Under the pieces are notes generated by a model that worked only from the letters and a program-made list of their open reading frames with translations, was not told the origin of the DNA and did no database searches. A program made the translations under genes and the position numbers. This document shows positions 1 through 11,784 of a stretch of 64,000 nucleotides of DNA, piece by piece; position 1 is the first letter of the stretch; the number at the start of each line of letters is the position of its first letter. Source of the stretch: Mucidula mucida (lineage: Eukaryota > Basidiomycota > Agaricomycetes > Agaricales > Physalacriaceae); assembly GCA_015501055.1 (NCBI GenBank), contig JADNYV010000023.1:280710-344709 (forward strand). The letters run 5' to 3'.

Positions 1-1207
1 TTAAAGTCGAAGAGAATGCTAACGACCGTGTCCGTAGTCGGATTCAGCGGATTGATCCTGTGGTGGGTCCGTAATCTGAACGAGTTTGAAGTACAAGGTC
101 TGTCGCTTCGTAGTTGCTGTTGGGGTGTCTATCTCATGAAAGTATCTAGCCAACAGCCTGGAGCGCATTCAGCAGTATCTAGGCATTGAGCAAGAACCGA
201 AACCGACTGAGACTGGAACACCCCCTGCGTACTGGCCTGCTAGTGGGAGTCTGGTAGTGGAAAACCTATCTGCGCGGTACTCAGTAGACGGGCCAAATGT
301 GCTACAAGACATCTCGTTCGAGTTGAAGTCGGGAGACAGGGTGGGAGTTGGTACGTCGGATTACATGATTCTGATACGATTGCTAACTCTTGTCTAGTTG
401 GACGTACCGGGTCTGGGAAAAGTTCCCTCACGTTGTCCCTCCTCAGGTGTATCTTCACCGAAGGAAATGTCTACTTTGACGGACTGCCCACGTCTTCACT
501 CAACCTGGACGCATTGAGAAAGAGTATCACTATCATTCCGCAGATGGTATGCCTTTCTTCATTCATGTTGATATTAGCCAGTGTTAACGTTCTCGATAGC
601 CCGAGTTGCTATCGGGCACGTTGCGCCAGAATCTCGATCCCTTCTCTCAGTACGATGATGCAACACTCAACGACGCTCTTCGCGCTTCTGGTTTGTTCGC
701 TCTACAGGCCGAGGACACCACGCATCCAAACGACGACGAGAAGCCCGAGAACCACATCACGCTCGATACATCGATTTCGTCCGGCGGTAACAATCTTTCA
801 GTCGGGCAACGCCAAATCCTCGCTCTGGCTCGTGCCATCGTGCGCGGAAGCAAGCTTCTCATTCTGGACGAGGCTACATCGGCCATCGACTACAAAACCG
901 ATTCGATTATACAAAACTCGCTTCGGCATGAGCTTGGCGCGGGAGATGTGACACTCATTACTGTTGCGCATCGGTTGCAGACGATCATGGACGCGGATAA
1001 GATTGTATGAATTCCCTTGACTATGTTTTTTTTCGGGGAACGCTGATATGTATGGTTGTTTAGATGGTCTTGGACGCTGGCCGCCTGGTGGAGTTTGATT
1101 CACCGAAGGCGCTATTGGAGCTTCCGAATGGGAAGCTAAGAGCGCTGGTGGATGAGAGCAGCGATCGAGAGGCGTTATATACGATGGCAAGGGATGGAAG
1201 AACCTAG
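1..1207 (+). CDS. ABC transporter C family (MRP-type), C-terminal part, 5' truncated by window
   Basis: This is the end of the last membrane domain plus the second nucleotide-binding domain of an ABCC exporter, an ATP-driven pump for conjugates and drugs at the plasma or vacuolar membrane. The first exon ends in the family signature [12 protein letters not shown], and the next opens [10 protein letters not shown], the usual linker. The nucleotide-binding domain shows Walker [13 protein letters not shown] signature LSVGQRQ, Walker [13 protein letters not shown] and the H-loop VAHRL. Four GT-AG introns (98-149, 351-397, 547-599, 1005-1063) restore one frame that ends at TAG 1205-1207 after the standard [14 protein letters not shown] tail. 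The catalytic motifs look intact. The substrate cannot be told from this part. The N-terminal two-thirds lies before the window. Confidence 0.93.
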
Positions 1208-1763
1208 GCGACGTAACGGTACTGCCGACGTGGGCAGCGATGGCTGTATTCGCTGTTCTTGGGCATGCTGTCATCATTAGAAGACTTGCAGGCTACTTCA
1301 CACCGTGGTGATACGACGATGATCATGATGGGGATGGAATTGAATGTTTGGTGATTGTGATTTGACTATATGGATAGGACTTTGTGCCCCATGCTGGTAA
1401 AGTGTAAGGCAGTCTCGAAGTCAAATGGTTAGTGCGCCAGGATTACCAGTACAACCATTATATATATGCATGGTGTATTTGTGAAAGTTCACTGGCAGCA
1501 CGTTCTCGACAGTGATTTGAATTTGTCACGTCGCAAATACGTATCCAGAAGTTGAGCACTGTCGTTTTGTCCCACAGTTATCCGTTTGTTGATCTCCACT
1601 TTTCATCGGTGAATATCATGTCTGGTCGCGTCTCCAATGCGGAAGCAATCACTCATACAAGTGATGTGACTAAAATGTCCTTGAAAGTCGTAAAAATCGT
1701 TCGCCGTATCGATTGTCCAATGAAATTATCAAGTCCACGTTCAATACACTTGCGCCACAGCAT
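1208..1763. other. intergenic, no gene seen
   Basis: These 556 bases separate the 3' ends of two convergent genes. Only short random frames are present. No RNA gene or repeat was recognised. Confidence 0.6.
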
Positions 1764-2558
1764 TCAACCGCAGGTGAAGTAACCACCTTCTATGACAGAT
1801 GGGCATCCTTGCTCATCTGCGAATATCGTTGAGCTTCTATGCACAACGAAAATGAACCAAATAAGCTACCTTTATTCGTAGGGCAGTCTGCGGGATCATC
1901 GCAGCACTTGATGCATGCTCGCGGACCGGCTGGCTCAATGAGCTCTACGTAGTGGTTGTAGCTACCGACGACAAACGGTTAGGAATGGATGTCATGAAAT
2001 GCAGTTTAGACTCGACGCACCCAAGGCAGATGCTTCCCTGTGGATTTCCCTGACCACCTTCTCCACCGCTCGAATCATACTGACCTCCGGCATCGCTGGG
2101 AATAAGTCGATCCAATTTGCTCGAGTTGATGCACCCAGTTACTGCAACGAGCGTTCAACGAAACGACTCTGGTACTTCTTGAAGGGAAGACATAACCTAC
2201 ATTGAGCATAACGACCGCCATTCGTGCCTGTCCCCGACTGGAACGCGACTTTATTCTTCTTCCAGAAATTCTGCGGCAGCGTTCCTTGCGAGTCGTCGTA
2301 ACGCCCGTTTGGAGAACAGTAGGTTTGCATCCCGCCTGGATGCTCGCTGTCGCCGACTGAAGTGTGTTCCGTGCGGGGTACAATGATACTGCATCCAGTA
2401 TAAGATATCACGTCAGAACAGAAAAGATGAAGAGCGCACCAGAACTCATCAATGCTAGTAACATATACAGTATTATCCGCAGCCGCACTTGGTGCGGCAT
2501 AGGCATTAGCTGCTAGAGAAAGTAGAGCAAGACCGAATATGGATCTGGATGAATGCAT
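1764..2558 (-). CDS. small secreted cysteine-rich protein, intact copy
   Basis: Five exons (2558-2440, 2388-2201, 2141-2021, 1961-1870, 1816-1764) splice to exactly 573 bases, 190 residues. The start was chosen at 2558 because it opens directly into a signal peptide (MHSSRSIFGLALLSLAANAYA); an in-frame ATG 13 codons upstream gives a poorer leader. The mature protein has conserved blocks GDSEHPGGMQTYCSP, GCINSSKLDRLIPSDAGGQY, NHYVELIEPAGPRACIKCCD and a C-terminal YFTCG. These contain about ten cysteines, suggesting disulphides outside the cell. The family is an uncharacterised secreted protein of Agaricomycetes; no function is claimed. Two damaged relatives lie at 25.7 and 34.0 kb, and they helped fix the splice sites. 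Confidence 0.85.
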
Positions 2559-3300
2559 TTCGACGAAGATGGGAGAGTCCATTGATCCATGGAACAAAGC
2601 GCCTTTTATGTCGCTTCGGTACGGAGCAACGTAACCTGAAACTGTTTCGCTCCAGCCCTAGGCATAGGGCAGGCTCGCTAGAACGTCGGCCAACGTCGAT
2701 GGAGCCTCGATCGTAATACGAGTATAACCAAAGCGGTGATTTCAAGCCCGAGTGCCGTCTTGTGACGGCCTCAGTGCCTCTCAGTGCACTCCATCCCTGC
2801 TCATGACAGCCCTAGGTCAGGTAGGCGGGCCCAAGATCCTTCATGAAACGGTACAGGGTGGCGTCGAAAATGGCTCCTAAATAGCTCAACTGGTAAGGAA
2901 TTTATTCATGCCAAGCATCAAAAAGTTGGCTGTGGTGAGAGGAAAGATCAAGAGGCAATCAGGGTCGTATAATAATACTGACCGCCGTTTCAGTGTTGCG
3001 TCACGTTTCTGATTTTCGGGTTGAACTCTCCTTTCAAAGGGCACTGGCTGCCGTCGTGGCATCGCTATTTTGCCTAGTCTCGTTCAGATAAACCACGGGT
3101 GCAAACGAAGATGCAAATCACGGCTACGAAACGCGACAAGCTTCCAAATGCTGGGACCTCAGTACTAGTGCGATACATCCGATTTTCCGAGTCGGTGTTC
3201 GTTATATCAAGTATACATGCATGCGACTAGAAAACAAGGTAGCAAAGTACATAAAGTGGAAGAAGAAAAGATCTATCGTGAGGCTAAGAGTAAAACTTCT
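2559..3300. other. intergenic, no gene seen
   Basis: This stretch is upstream of the small secreted protein gene and downstream of the next minus-strand gene. It has no conserved frame. It should contain the promoter of the secreted protein gene, but no box could be defined with confidence. Confidence 0.5.
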
Positions 3301-4452
3301 TCATAGTGTCTGTTCGGAAAACAAAACTGACCTGGGAATACTTATAGAGAATCTATCTGGAGGAGACACTTGACAAGTCGTTGAATAACATGCACCCAAC
3401 CTGTGTCTGTCAACAACAGACCCTTCTCTGCCAGATAACTCATCCCCACCTTCTCCAGAAGACTCCCCGTCCGCCTCATCATTCCCCGAACGCTTCACAA
3501 CTGGTCGCTGTCTTTGGCTAGAGCTCACAACAACTGGGAGGGGAACAGGCTTAACAGTCGAAACAAGATCGAATGTCTCTCCAGCATCGATTTTCGAGGC
3601 AGCCTTAATCCCGAGAATGGAAGCCATCGAGGAACTGAACGCCCAAGATCGACGGGCAAGAGTAGCTGCTTTTGACGCTTGGAGGCGCTGTTCTTTCGCG
3701 CGAGCTGAGAATGATTTGGACTTGACTTTGGCGCCTGCGGTTACAATGTGAGCGAAGGTGTTGCGCTATCCAAGTCTCACGTATTTTACTTACCCGCAGA
3801 GCGCGACTTCTTGAAATCTCAGCTTCACTGACGCGCGCCCTCTTCCTTCTTAAAGAGGAGAGCGTTTCATCGTCGGTGAGGTCGGCGACTCGTTTGCTTT
3901 CTGGACTACACATCCATGTGTAGTCGATACGAGAGCCGAGCTCGCATTCCAACGGAGGGGCGAGGCATTTGAATCGGTATTCAGATGGGCGACGACGAGT
4001 GACAGACCGGGTACCAGCCACTGATAGTACGTGTAAATCTTGTTGGATTGTGTTCGATGCCGATGTTTGACAGACAGCTTCGCGATCTGTAGGATTGTGG
4101 AATAAAATCTTGTCAACTCGATGAGGCGAAGGCGTACCGATATCGTCGTGGGTGTGCTGTTCACAGGATACATTACTCGGAGTGGAATCTGAAGCTACAA
4201 ATCCACGTCCTTTATTAGCACTTCAATTTTTCTCAGCTGCATTGGAAACGCACCAGTAGCCTGTGAACATCCATCATCGACTGACGCGGAGGACTCCTCC
4301 TCGCATTCGTGTAGAACGGCCAACTCTGATTGCAGACGGTTTGTTGTACGAGGCCGGCGAAGCCTCACTGTTCGTCGACTCCCAACTGACTTGGATATAT
4401 TTTCAATGACGACAAGTGAAGTGAAGAAAGATATAGCGAAGGATGAAGACAT
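3301..4452 (-). CDS. uncharacterised basic, Ser/Arg-rich protein with apparent frameshift
   Basis: I do not recognise the family. From ATG 4452 (MSSSFAISFFTSLVVIENIS) three exons join in one frame. They give an acidic patch (HECEEESSASVDDG), then an Arg-rich central segment ending RRKRARVSEAE. The downstream part reads well in a neighbouring frame (DFKKSRSAGAKVKSKSFSAR, then MASILGIKAASKIDAGETFD) and stops at TGA 3301-3303. Joining the two needs one extra base near 3815, or a splice I could not find. The basic clusters resemble nuclear localisation signals, which is inference only. The gene is a moderate-confidence coding region with an uncertain C-terminal half. Confidence 0.45.
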
Positions 4453-4837
4453 CGCTGAGTCGTAGAGAGAAGGAAAGAGACAAGCCGGAGGTTGTAGTGG
4501 TGAGAACAAAGAGTCTCCGATTGTTCATTGTTTATTCAAGCAATGGTCCACAAATGGTCCACATGCGCCACTGCTCATAACGACCTTGTTGGATGGTCTT
4601 CTGCTCAGGTAAGCAGCCTTTAGGTACGATTGATTAGCTTGAAAACTTCATGGAGAATCAAACGAATAGACTTACAGTACTCGAAGTTAAACTGTTGAAA
4701 ATGAACGTCTGCAATACAATATTACTAATTACTAAACGAAAGTCGTAAGAAAAGCCTTGTACAGATACAGACAACAAAAGACAGACATGATGATAAACTA
4801 CACAGACCCATTATGAAAATGAAGGACAGAAAAAAAT
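4453..4837. other. intergenic, no gene seen
   Basis: This region holds the promoter side of the 3301-4452 gene and the 3' flank of the pseudokinase gene. It is AT-rich with no conserved frame. Confidence 0.5.
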
Positions 4838-7800
4838 CTACATAGAACCATGAATAGTATCAGTGTCCATGAGTGCCACCGGACATGTACAGTGGTAATC
4901 TGGACACCCTCCACTCCAATTGTGCGACATCGCAGTCTTGGCGGAGGCAGCATTTCTTGTCCATATATTCCCTGTGATGCTCGTAACCGCCATCGAGCAC
5001 GCCTTGGCCACCTCCGTGCTCCCATTTGCCCCTACCCGTTTCAAAATGGTTATCCCTCCCGCGTTAACAATCTCCTTCCTAATCGAACCGCCGCCAACGT
5101 CGCCCAAGAAACTGACAGCCAAAGCCATCTCGATGTGGATCTGCGGGTGCGGCTCGTCAGCGACAGTGCGCAAGCCAGCTAAGAGCGCATCGACGACTCC
5201 AGCCTCAACCAACGCCTTCCTCGTGCCACTTCCCCACTCCGCGCAGCTAAATCGCTGGACAGCGAAAGCAAAGGACCCCAAGGGTTCAACTTCGTCCATC
5301 GGAAGCACACTAGGAAGCCGTGCCAATCCGGTCGCGATTTCAGCTTCAAGGAGTATTTTAGCCATATCACCACTATTCGGGCGCATCATACACCCAACCG
5401 CTCTCGCCGTCCACAGCAGAACTCCAGGCTCCGTAGACGTGCTGAGATGGAAAGCCAACAACGGCACACAGCCCGCCTTGTGCAGCGCCTTGGCTAGCTT
5501 GATACTACGCGCAAGACGCCCGACAGCGTACATTCCTGCGCAGACATCTGCAGTCGGACCGTCGACGACGGACGAGGCGCGGCGGAGGTAGTCCACGATC
5601 TCTGGTATAGCGTGCATGTCCGCGAGTGTGTCCGCGATAGCGTCGCTATGGATAAGTATACCGAGTGTCCAGCACGCCATTCGGGCGGTACTGGGTGGGG
5701 TATGAGGCGCGAGCCCATGCTCGATAAGGAGGCGCCCAAAGTTCTGCTTCATGAGACCTAGGGCGACTTCGGTTGAGCGACAGATGCGATTGAGACACCA
5801 GAGAGCGAGGGTGGATATTTCTTCGGAAATGGAGGCTTTGAAGATTTCAATGAGAGTATGCGTTGTGTTTGTGCGGAGTATGGTGTTGGCGCTAATGGGA
5901 TCGTAACTATAGAGAATTAGTAAAAGTAACCCAGGCGAAATAATAAACAACTAACGCGACGAGTCCAAGCGTAACAAGAACGTTCTCCAGACCAGTGGTT
6001 TCCGCAGCTCTGATCTTCAAGAGGTAAATGAGTGTTGGTACAAGACCAGCAGTCACTAGTTTCTGCGCGTCTTTGTCCGACATGGTGGCTAAATGCTGGA
6101 TCTTAATTAACGAAGAGTCGATAACATCGGGCTTTCGAGTCGAGTGAACCTCCGCCTGGAGAGCCCCTGCCAGAAGCACTGCATTCATTGACTCTTTGAT
6201 AGCATGAGTGGCTGTTGCGTGAGGACGAAGGAGCACTCACGATTGATGCTTCTATTAGAGTGAGCATCCAATAATGTAGACATTCGGTCCCAGTTGGCAG
6301 ATGATGTGTTCATAGAATTTTGCCGGCGGTTATGTTCCCACATCGCAGAGCTGTCGCTTCGTCCTAGCATCCCTGGAGCAGCTGGGGCCGACATGGCATT
6401 ATATGCGCCATTCTCGTCAATACTGGGAAACGTCGACACGTTGGGTGTGTAGGGTTTCGCGTAAGAGTGTGAAGGGTCCCAAGACGATGATGACAATTCT
6501 ATCCAAGGTCAGGCAAGGCTTGGGTCAATACGAAGAATTGTTCGTACCGGAAGTCATGGATGATCGTCCCGAAGCCACAAATGTAGATCCCTGGCGAGAA
6601 AACGTAGAAGAGGTAGATGGAGATGAGACTCGCTGAGGTACGTTCATCACAGCAGACGAGGACCGTCGTGACACTGAAGGCGACAGCGAGCTACCAGGAC
6701 TGCTAGATCGGAAATCTGCGTCCAACAAGGCGGTGGGCGGTGCTTCCAGACGAGTCGGTACAGGAGCAGTTAGCGATGACGTACGTGAGGGTGTGGGCGC
6801 ATTGGAAGGCGGCGGCGTTGCCTCGTACGCAGGCGGCCCAGGCGAATTTGAATGTATCGAAGAGGCGGTGGGACTTCGAACTAAACTGGCTTTACCGTTG
6901 CCTCCGCGCAAGTTCATTCTTCCCATTTCAGTGGTAATAGCGCCATGGTGAGGTACGAGTGGAGCAACATATGGACGGGGCGAAATAGTGTTGTTGCTGG
7001 ATGCACCTAGGTTCTGCCAAAGGCGAACGATGATATCGAAGCTGGGACGTAGACGCGCTTCGTGATGCCATGCCTCCTCGATGATGCCCCATATGTCGTT
7101 TGTCAACCCCACGCGTGCTTCCAGCGTAGGGTCTGGCCGATCAGGTCGGCTGTCTTCATACACGACTAGCTGGTAGATATGCTTCTCTGGTAAGACGCCC
7201 CAAGGAAGCGTCCCTGTAAATATCTGTGAAAAAATATGAGAGACCTTGCGTGTGGGAGTAGGAAAGTCTCCGTACCTCAAGAGCGCTCATAGCAAACGCG
7301 TAAACGTCGGATGGTTTCGAGACGGCCTGTCACATAGTCAGCACGCGGCAATTAAACGTTGGGTAGGAACACGAACTCCTTTCCAAGCTTCCGGGCTGTA
7401 ATAGCGATGTGCCTCCTTGTGCGTACTCGGTGCGAGTTCCACTAAACCATAATCCGCCACACAGGCATTTCCAGCGTGATCAATCAGGATGTTCGACGGG
7501 CGCAAGCTCCCGTGCGTCATGCCGCGCTAAACGGAATTGAGTTCAAGGCGAGCACGCCATGTAAAGACATACCTCCGAATGTAGGTAGGACATGCCTAAG
7601 GCGGTTTGGAATACCTATGTAGGAATTAAGCGCCGGATGATAAAGTGAGTGCTCAAGACAACACACCAATTTCCGTCGGTCAACGTTTGGATTCTCGGCC
7701 AGATACTGTCGGACGTTGCCATTAAGGTAGAACTCGTGGACAAGGCAGAGGGTGGGGCCGTTGGGAGGACTCATTCCCACTATCTTTGCAACATTTTCAT

Positions 7801-8061
7801 GGTCAAAAGTCTTCCAAGACTTGATGCGTTCAAGCAAGCTCTACAAACAGATTTAGTGCAGATCGGAATGGAATCGACGAAAGCTCCTACGTCTCCCTGC
7901 ACCTCCTCTGACAGAACCTTTACAGCTACGACTTTGCCATGAAGATCGCCCTTGTAGACATTGCTAGACCGGCCACCACCAAGCGGCGAGTGTTTATCGT
8001 ATGTGAGCTCCTCACCGTCCATCGGGAAGATGCGCCAAGGGGAATTTGCACGAGCACTCAT
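4838..8061 (-). CDS. kinase-like protein (probable pseudokinase) fused to C-terminal armadillo repeats
   Basis: Nine exons (8061-7879, 7840-7667, 7614-7573, 7526-7377, 7326-7276, 7223-6548, 6498-6241, 6193-5956, 5906-4838) splice to 2841 bases, 946 residues. Residues about 15-290 form a TKL-like kinase fold: glycine loop LGGGRSSNVYKG, beta-3 lysine in VVAVKVL, a DFG-equivalent ADYG, an APE-equivalent SPEAWKG and helix-F region SDVYAFAMSALEIFTGTLPW. The catalytic loop reads THGSLRPSN, so the catalytic Asp of HxDLxxxN is Ser. A Ser/Pro-rich linker of about 200 residues follows. The C-terminal half is helical armadillo-type repeats, for example MSDKDAQKLVTAGLVPTLIY and EIVDYLRRASSV. A scaffold or signalling pseudokinase is the inference; weak residual activity cannot be excluded. 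Confidence 0.85.
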
Positions 8062-8792
8062 GAGAAAGGAGAAATGTTTGTGCCAAGTGGTGCCCCCATC
8101 TGTACGCGGAGTATCAAGGATAATAGCAAGGGTAAGACACGCTTGGTTCGGTTCATTTGTTCCCGAAAAAACCAATTGAAACCGCGGCGGATGCAATTGA
8201 GCGACTAAGGCGGTTTTACAAAAATATAGCTGCCTGCGACATACAGACACTGGGCCTCAAAGCCGTGTCTTTCTGTGAGTTTTCAACGTTCAGAACACGT
8301 CTTTAAACGATGGAGGAGAGAAACTTGTTTTTTGATCGCATCACCGGCAACTAACCCATGTTCAGGGTCACGGTCAACCTGCCTTTGCCTTCTTCAAACG
8401 TGCATTCTGATTTTCATTTTTTGTGAACAGATTTGAACAGGTTACAGGGAGGGTTACAGTGCACCATGCATGGGTCGTTCAATTCATCTCACCTCTTCTC
8501 CAGGACATAAATGCGCCACCTCCGCACCTATACCCCCAGGAACCAACCAGAAACGTCTTATTTCGTTTACCAATCTCGAAACGAACCGAGTCGATAAATC
8601 AGACGCACAGGTCCTCCGTTGAAACCCTGCAGGTTGATCATATCTTTAGCGCGCGTCCTCCTGGGTGCGACATGGAGTCTCAAATCCAACTCAGACCAAG
8701 ACGTTCACCCTCCGATCGAGAGTGATACTATTTTTTCGAGGTGTCTCTATCAAGTGTTCTTCAGACTTCGTTTGCCTTGAGACCTTGTCATC
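8062..8792. promoter_or_regulatory. divergent intergenic promoter region
   Basis: These 731 bases lie between the start codons of two divergently transcribed genes, the pseudokinase and the DUF2306 protein, so both promoters must be here. The part nearest 8793 is rich in pyrimidine stretches (about 8480-8600), common upstream of Agaricomycete start codons. No TATA element could be assigned with certainty. Confidence 0.5.
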
Positions 8793-10310
8793 ATGGCTAC
8801 TTATTCCCCATATGCATCGACCTCTATGCACTCCCCAGCTTCCCCCACATTCAGCCCGATGGAATTGACCAAGGATTCCGCGTACAACTCTCCAGGACCG
8901 CGCCAATCTTTCTTTGACTTGACGACGGGAGGTGGAGGTCCACCCATTATAAAACGAGAGCCTCGCAAACTCCCAGGGACCTCGGTGTACCGTACGATCA
9001 GTGGAATCCTCGGGTTCAAGGAGCCTCCGAGCTTGGCTCTATGTACGTTTTTTGACTATGCATTGGGTCTCAGCTGCTAATGTGAGAGTAGATGTGATTT
9101 TTGGAGGTGCTTTGCTTGGATTTTGTCTGTTCTATGTTCAGATGTTCAGCATGTCCGGCATGAGACGGATGACGATCCCAGGTATAGTCGGTCCTTCCGC
9201 CATAGCCTCCATACTCATCGCGACGATTGAATAGGCGAATGGTTCTGGCTCGGATTCAATGAATTCTTTCACGTCAATTATTCTATACACATTTATCTTT
9301 CCTGCAGTGAGTTCATCTCTCGTCTCCACTAATATCCTATTAATCGACGTGAACAGTTGGAGGCAGCTTTTCATTGCTTCAATTCCTACCCGCGATTCGA
9401 CGCGTACGTTACCATGATCACCCGCGCGCTATCGTTTCACTCACCATTCATTCCCCTCATCTAGCGATTCGTGCTCTTCCACCGTATCAACGGTACGCCA
9501 CGTTCTCTCCCCCGCTCCCTTGAAACCTTATCCAAATCCGTCAGGTTACTTCGTCCTGCTGACTTTAATACCGGCGAACATATGTGGCGCTATCGCAGGG
9601 AATAGAGCCTTTGGAGGCGAAATCAATGCGCAATCGGCTTACTACTCTCTCGGCATCCTCACGGTCGGTTGTTTCCTGATGGGTATCTTCAACGTCAAGC
9701 GGGACACGAGACAGCACCGCAAATGGATGATACGTACGTTTCCTCCTACAGTTCATCTCCGCATTGGCTTATGACTCCAAATCGATAGGTGGCGTCGTCA
9801 TCTTCTCAGTCGCAATCACCACGCGTCTGATCGTACTCGCTGCCCGAGAAATAGTGACAGATATTGGGAACTACTATTCGGTCTGTCAATGTCTTCCAAC
9901 TAATCGCCACCACCTGATTGGTGTTAGCTGTTTCGGTGTGATGAGCTTATGTCCGTCCTGACCAATCTAAACGAAGTGCGGAGTCGTTTCCCGGCCTGTG
10001 TGGCGGACGGGGTGGACATTTCGGCGACATTCGTGCCTGTGCTCGCTGACGCGCGCAGAGATGACCTGGGGTACGGTTCAGCCACTCGTGTCACACAGGG
10101 AATGGCCCTGTGGTTCGCATTGATAACGCATCTTCTTGGAGTGGAAGCATATGTGAGTATTATCAAGCTTTTGTTTCGCGTACTGATGATCATGGAAAGC
10201 TCGTGGGTACTGACGAGGCCAACTACTATAAACGAGACTACGCTCTCGAACCTAAAGTCGTTGAATCCCATGTTGACCTCGGGCCATATCCTATGGCCAT
10301 AGCAGCCTAG
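8793..10310 (+). CDS. DUF2306 multi-pass membrane protein
   Basis: About nine short exons join in one frame from ATG 8793 (MATYSPYASTSMHSPASPTF) to TAG 10308-10310. After a Ser/Pro-rich cytosolic N-terminus come several hydrophobic segments: DVIFGGALLGFCLFYVQMF, GGSFSLLQFLP, GYFVLLTLIPANICGAIAG, YYSLGILTVGCFLMGIF and VVIFSVAITTRLIVLAA. The DUF2306 hallmarks are present: FVLFHRINGY, AFGGE, and the loop QHRKWMIR, whose histidines resemble haem- or metal-facing residues in related membrane folds. The biochemical role of the family is unknown. The C-terminal domain with YKRDYALEPKVV is soluble. Intron phases agree throughout and no damage was seen. Confidence 0.8.
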
Positions 10311-10463
10311 GTGAGGTAGAACTGTCTTTTCTTAGGGCTCGACGGGTTCTGTACGTTACACGTCGATGGGTGAATCAGATAAAATTCAAGAATGCATTAA
10401 AAATACACAACATGATACCCTTACAAAATGAGCGACAGTGCGACCATGCATGCACGCAGGAAT

Positions 10464-11078
10464 CTAATTGACAAGATTGATAGGGGGAAGAGACAGTGGT
10501 AGTCGCTCGACGATCGAAGGAGGGCGATGCCATGATTCCGACACTAAATGCATGGGGTTGATCTCCTTGACGGCCTGCAGGGAGAAGGGTCGCGCCACTA
10601 TGGGAGGTTGTGTCCTATAGCAGAACCATCTCAGTACGAGCATAGCGACTGGGGCGTGCGGCACACACCTTGAATTAAGGCCAGCCTTCCAAGAACAATT
10701 CGTACACCGCCATATCTTCCGGGAAGATAGAATGACGGGCTTGTAGATCTTTATGTAGTTCCGAGAGACGACGGCAGCCACGGTACCTAATTTCATTATT
10801 TTAATTATGGCTCGGAAAGCGGATGACATATTCCCCGACCACGTACCTTGTCGGCATTTTGGGCACTGTCGCGTCTGTGCGTCTCGACTGGCATCCAACG
10901 TGAATCGCGTATAGAAGACGGCGACTGTAATGTCAAGGAGGAATGTGAGCGTTTTTGCTATACTGTCAGGATTTCTGCGGCTCACGACATTTGGAATCTG
11001 CTGTTCACACGTCAACACCAAAGCAAGCAACACATCGCAGAAATCACCTTCATGTGACTCTGCCTCTGTCCGGGACAT
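10464..11078 (-). CDS. small CxxC protein, uncharacterised
   Basis: A continuous frame runs from ATG 11078 to TAG 10464, but typical introns appear inside it (GTACGTGG...ATTAG and GTGTGTG...TATAG). The likely product is therefore shorter, about 130 residues. A CPKC motif and a later CTNC motif about 40 residues apart could form a zinc ribbon. The tail is Pro-rich (PPSIVERLPLSLPPINLVN). I do not recognise the family. It could also be a chance open frame; the paired CxxC motifs and good splice sites are the support. Confidence 0.35.
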   Translation of the reverse strand: MSRTEAESHEGDFCDVLLALVLTCEQQIPNVVSRRNPDSIAKTLTFLLDITVAVFYTRFTLDASRDAQTRQCPKCRQGTWSGNMSSAFRAIIKIMKLGTVAAVVSRNYIKIYKPVILSSRKIWRCTNCSWKAGLNSRCVPHAPVAMLVLRWFCYRTQPPIVARPFSLQAVKEINPMHLVSESWHRPPSIVERLPLSLPPINLVN

Positions 11079-11784
11079 CTTCGAGGATGGAGAGGAAGGG
11101 GAATAAAGGCCAGAGAGACCGCCTTATGCGAGGGGAAGAAGGTGAAGAGGCGAGAGTGTTGATCCAGCTACTCGGGGCGTTCTCATCGGAACTTTTGCCG
11201 TTAGTCAAGGCAGTAGTCATCATCATCCGGAGACAGTAATCAAAGTTTGTTCCTTAGACAGTCTCCTCAGACATTCAATTCAGCCAGTCGGTGATGGAAG
11301 TCTTGGAAGCGGAGAGTGTGCTATGCCGGATGCCGACACAGGGTCGCATGGTAAGAGGTATGACGCATCGGGGCTCTCTCCTCCTCGACTCGACTGGAAT
11401 ACTGTCACTCGAACTGCTCGCTCTGTATATAGTCTGGTAGTAGATCCGCGATCCACAATACACTGCGGCGCCTGTCGATATGGGAACCATACTGCTTATT
11501 CCAAGTCTCGGTAGCGAGACTTCAGAGTGGCGTTGGCGCTCATCATTCAACGCCCTCTATAGGCTAAATGTTTGAATCTGCGCCTTGAGCTCCACTGCAG
11601 CACCGGCACCATTCAGTACCCGCAGACCACCATCAATGGGTAATCACAGGTGACGCGACACGGGCCCAGATCAGTTAGATATGATAGGCGTGTCGTGCAT
11701 GAAGTCAGTCCTTCCCATGCTCGGGGTTGACGTTGCCTGGACATATAGCGAGCGCCTGATGATGGACGCCAGCAGCTGTCCACC
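11079..11784. other. intergenic, no supportable gene
   Basis: Several short frames on both strands overlap here and none has a recognisable motif or plausible splicing. The last part is the promoter of the membrane protein starting at 11785. Confidence 0.5.

Noticed and set aside
4850..5591. Long plus-strand frames of 110 and 223 codons
   Set aside because: They lie antisense to the armadillo exon, whose protein sequence is clearly real.
11275..11550. Open frames on both strands just downstream of the small CxxC gene
   Set aside because: No motif, no good start context, and mutual overlap in opposite strands.
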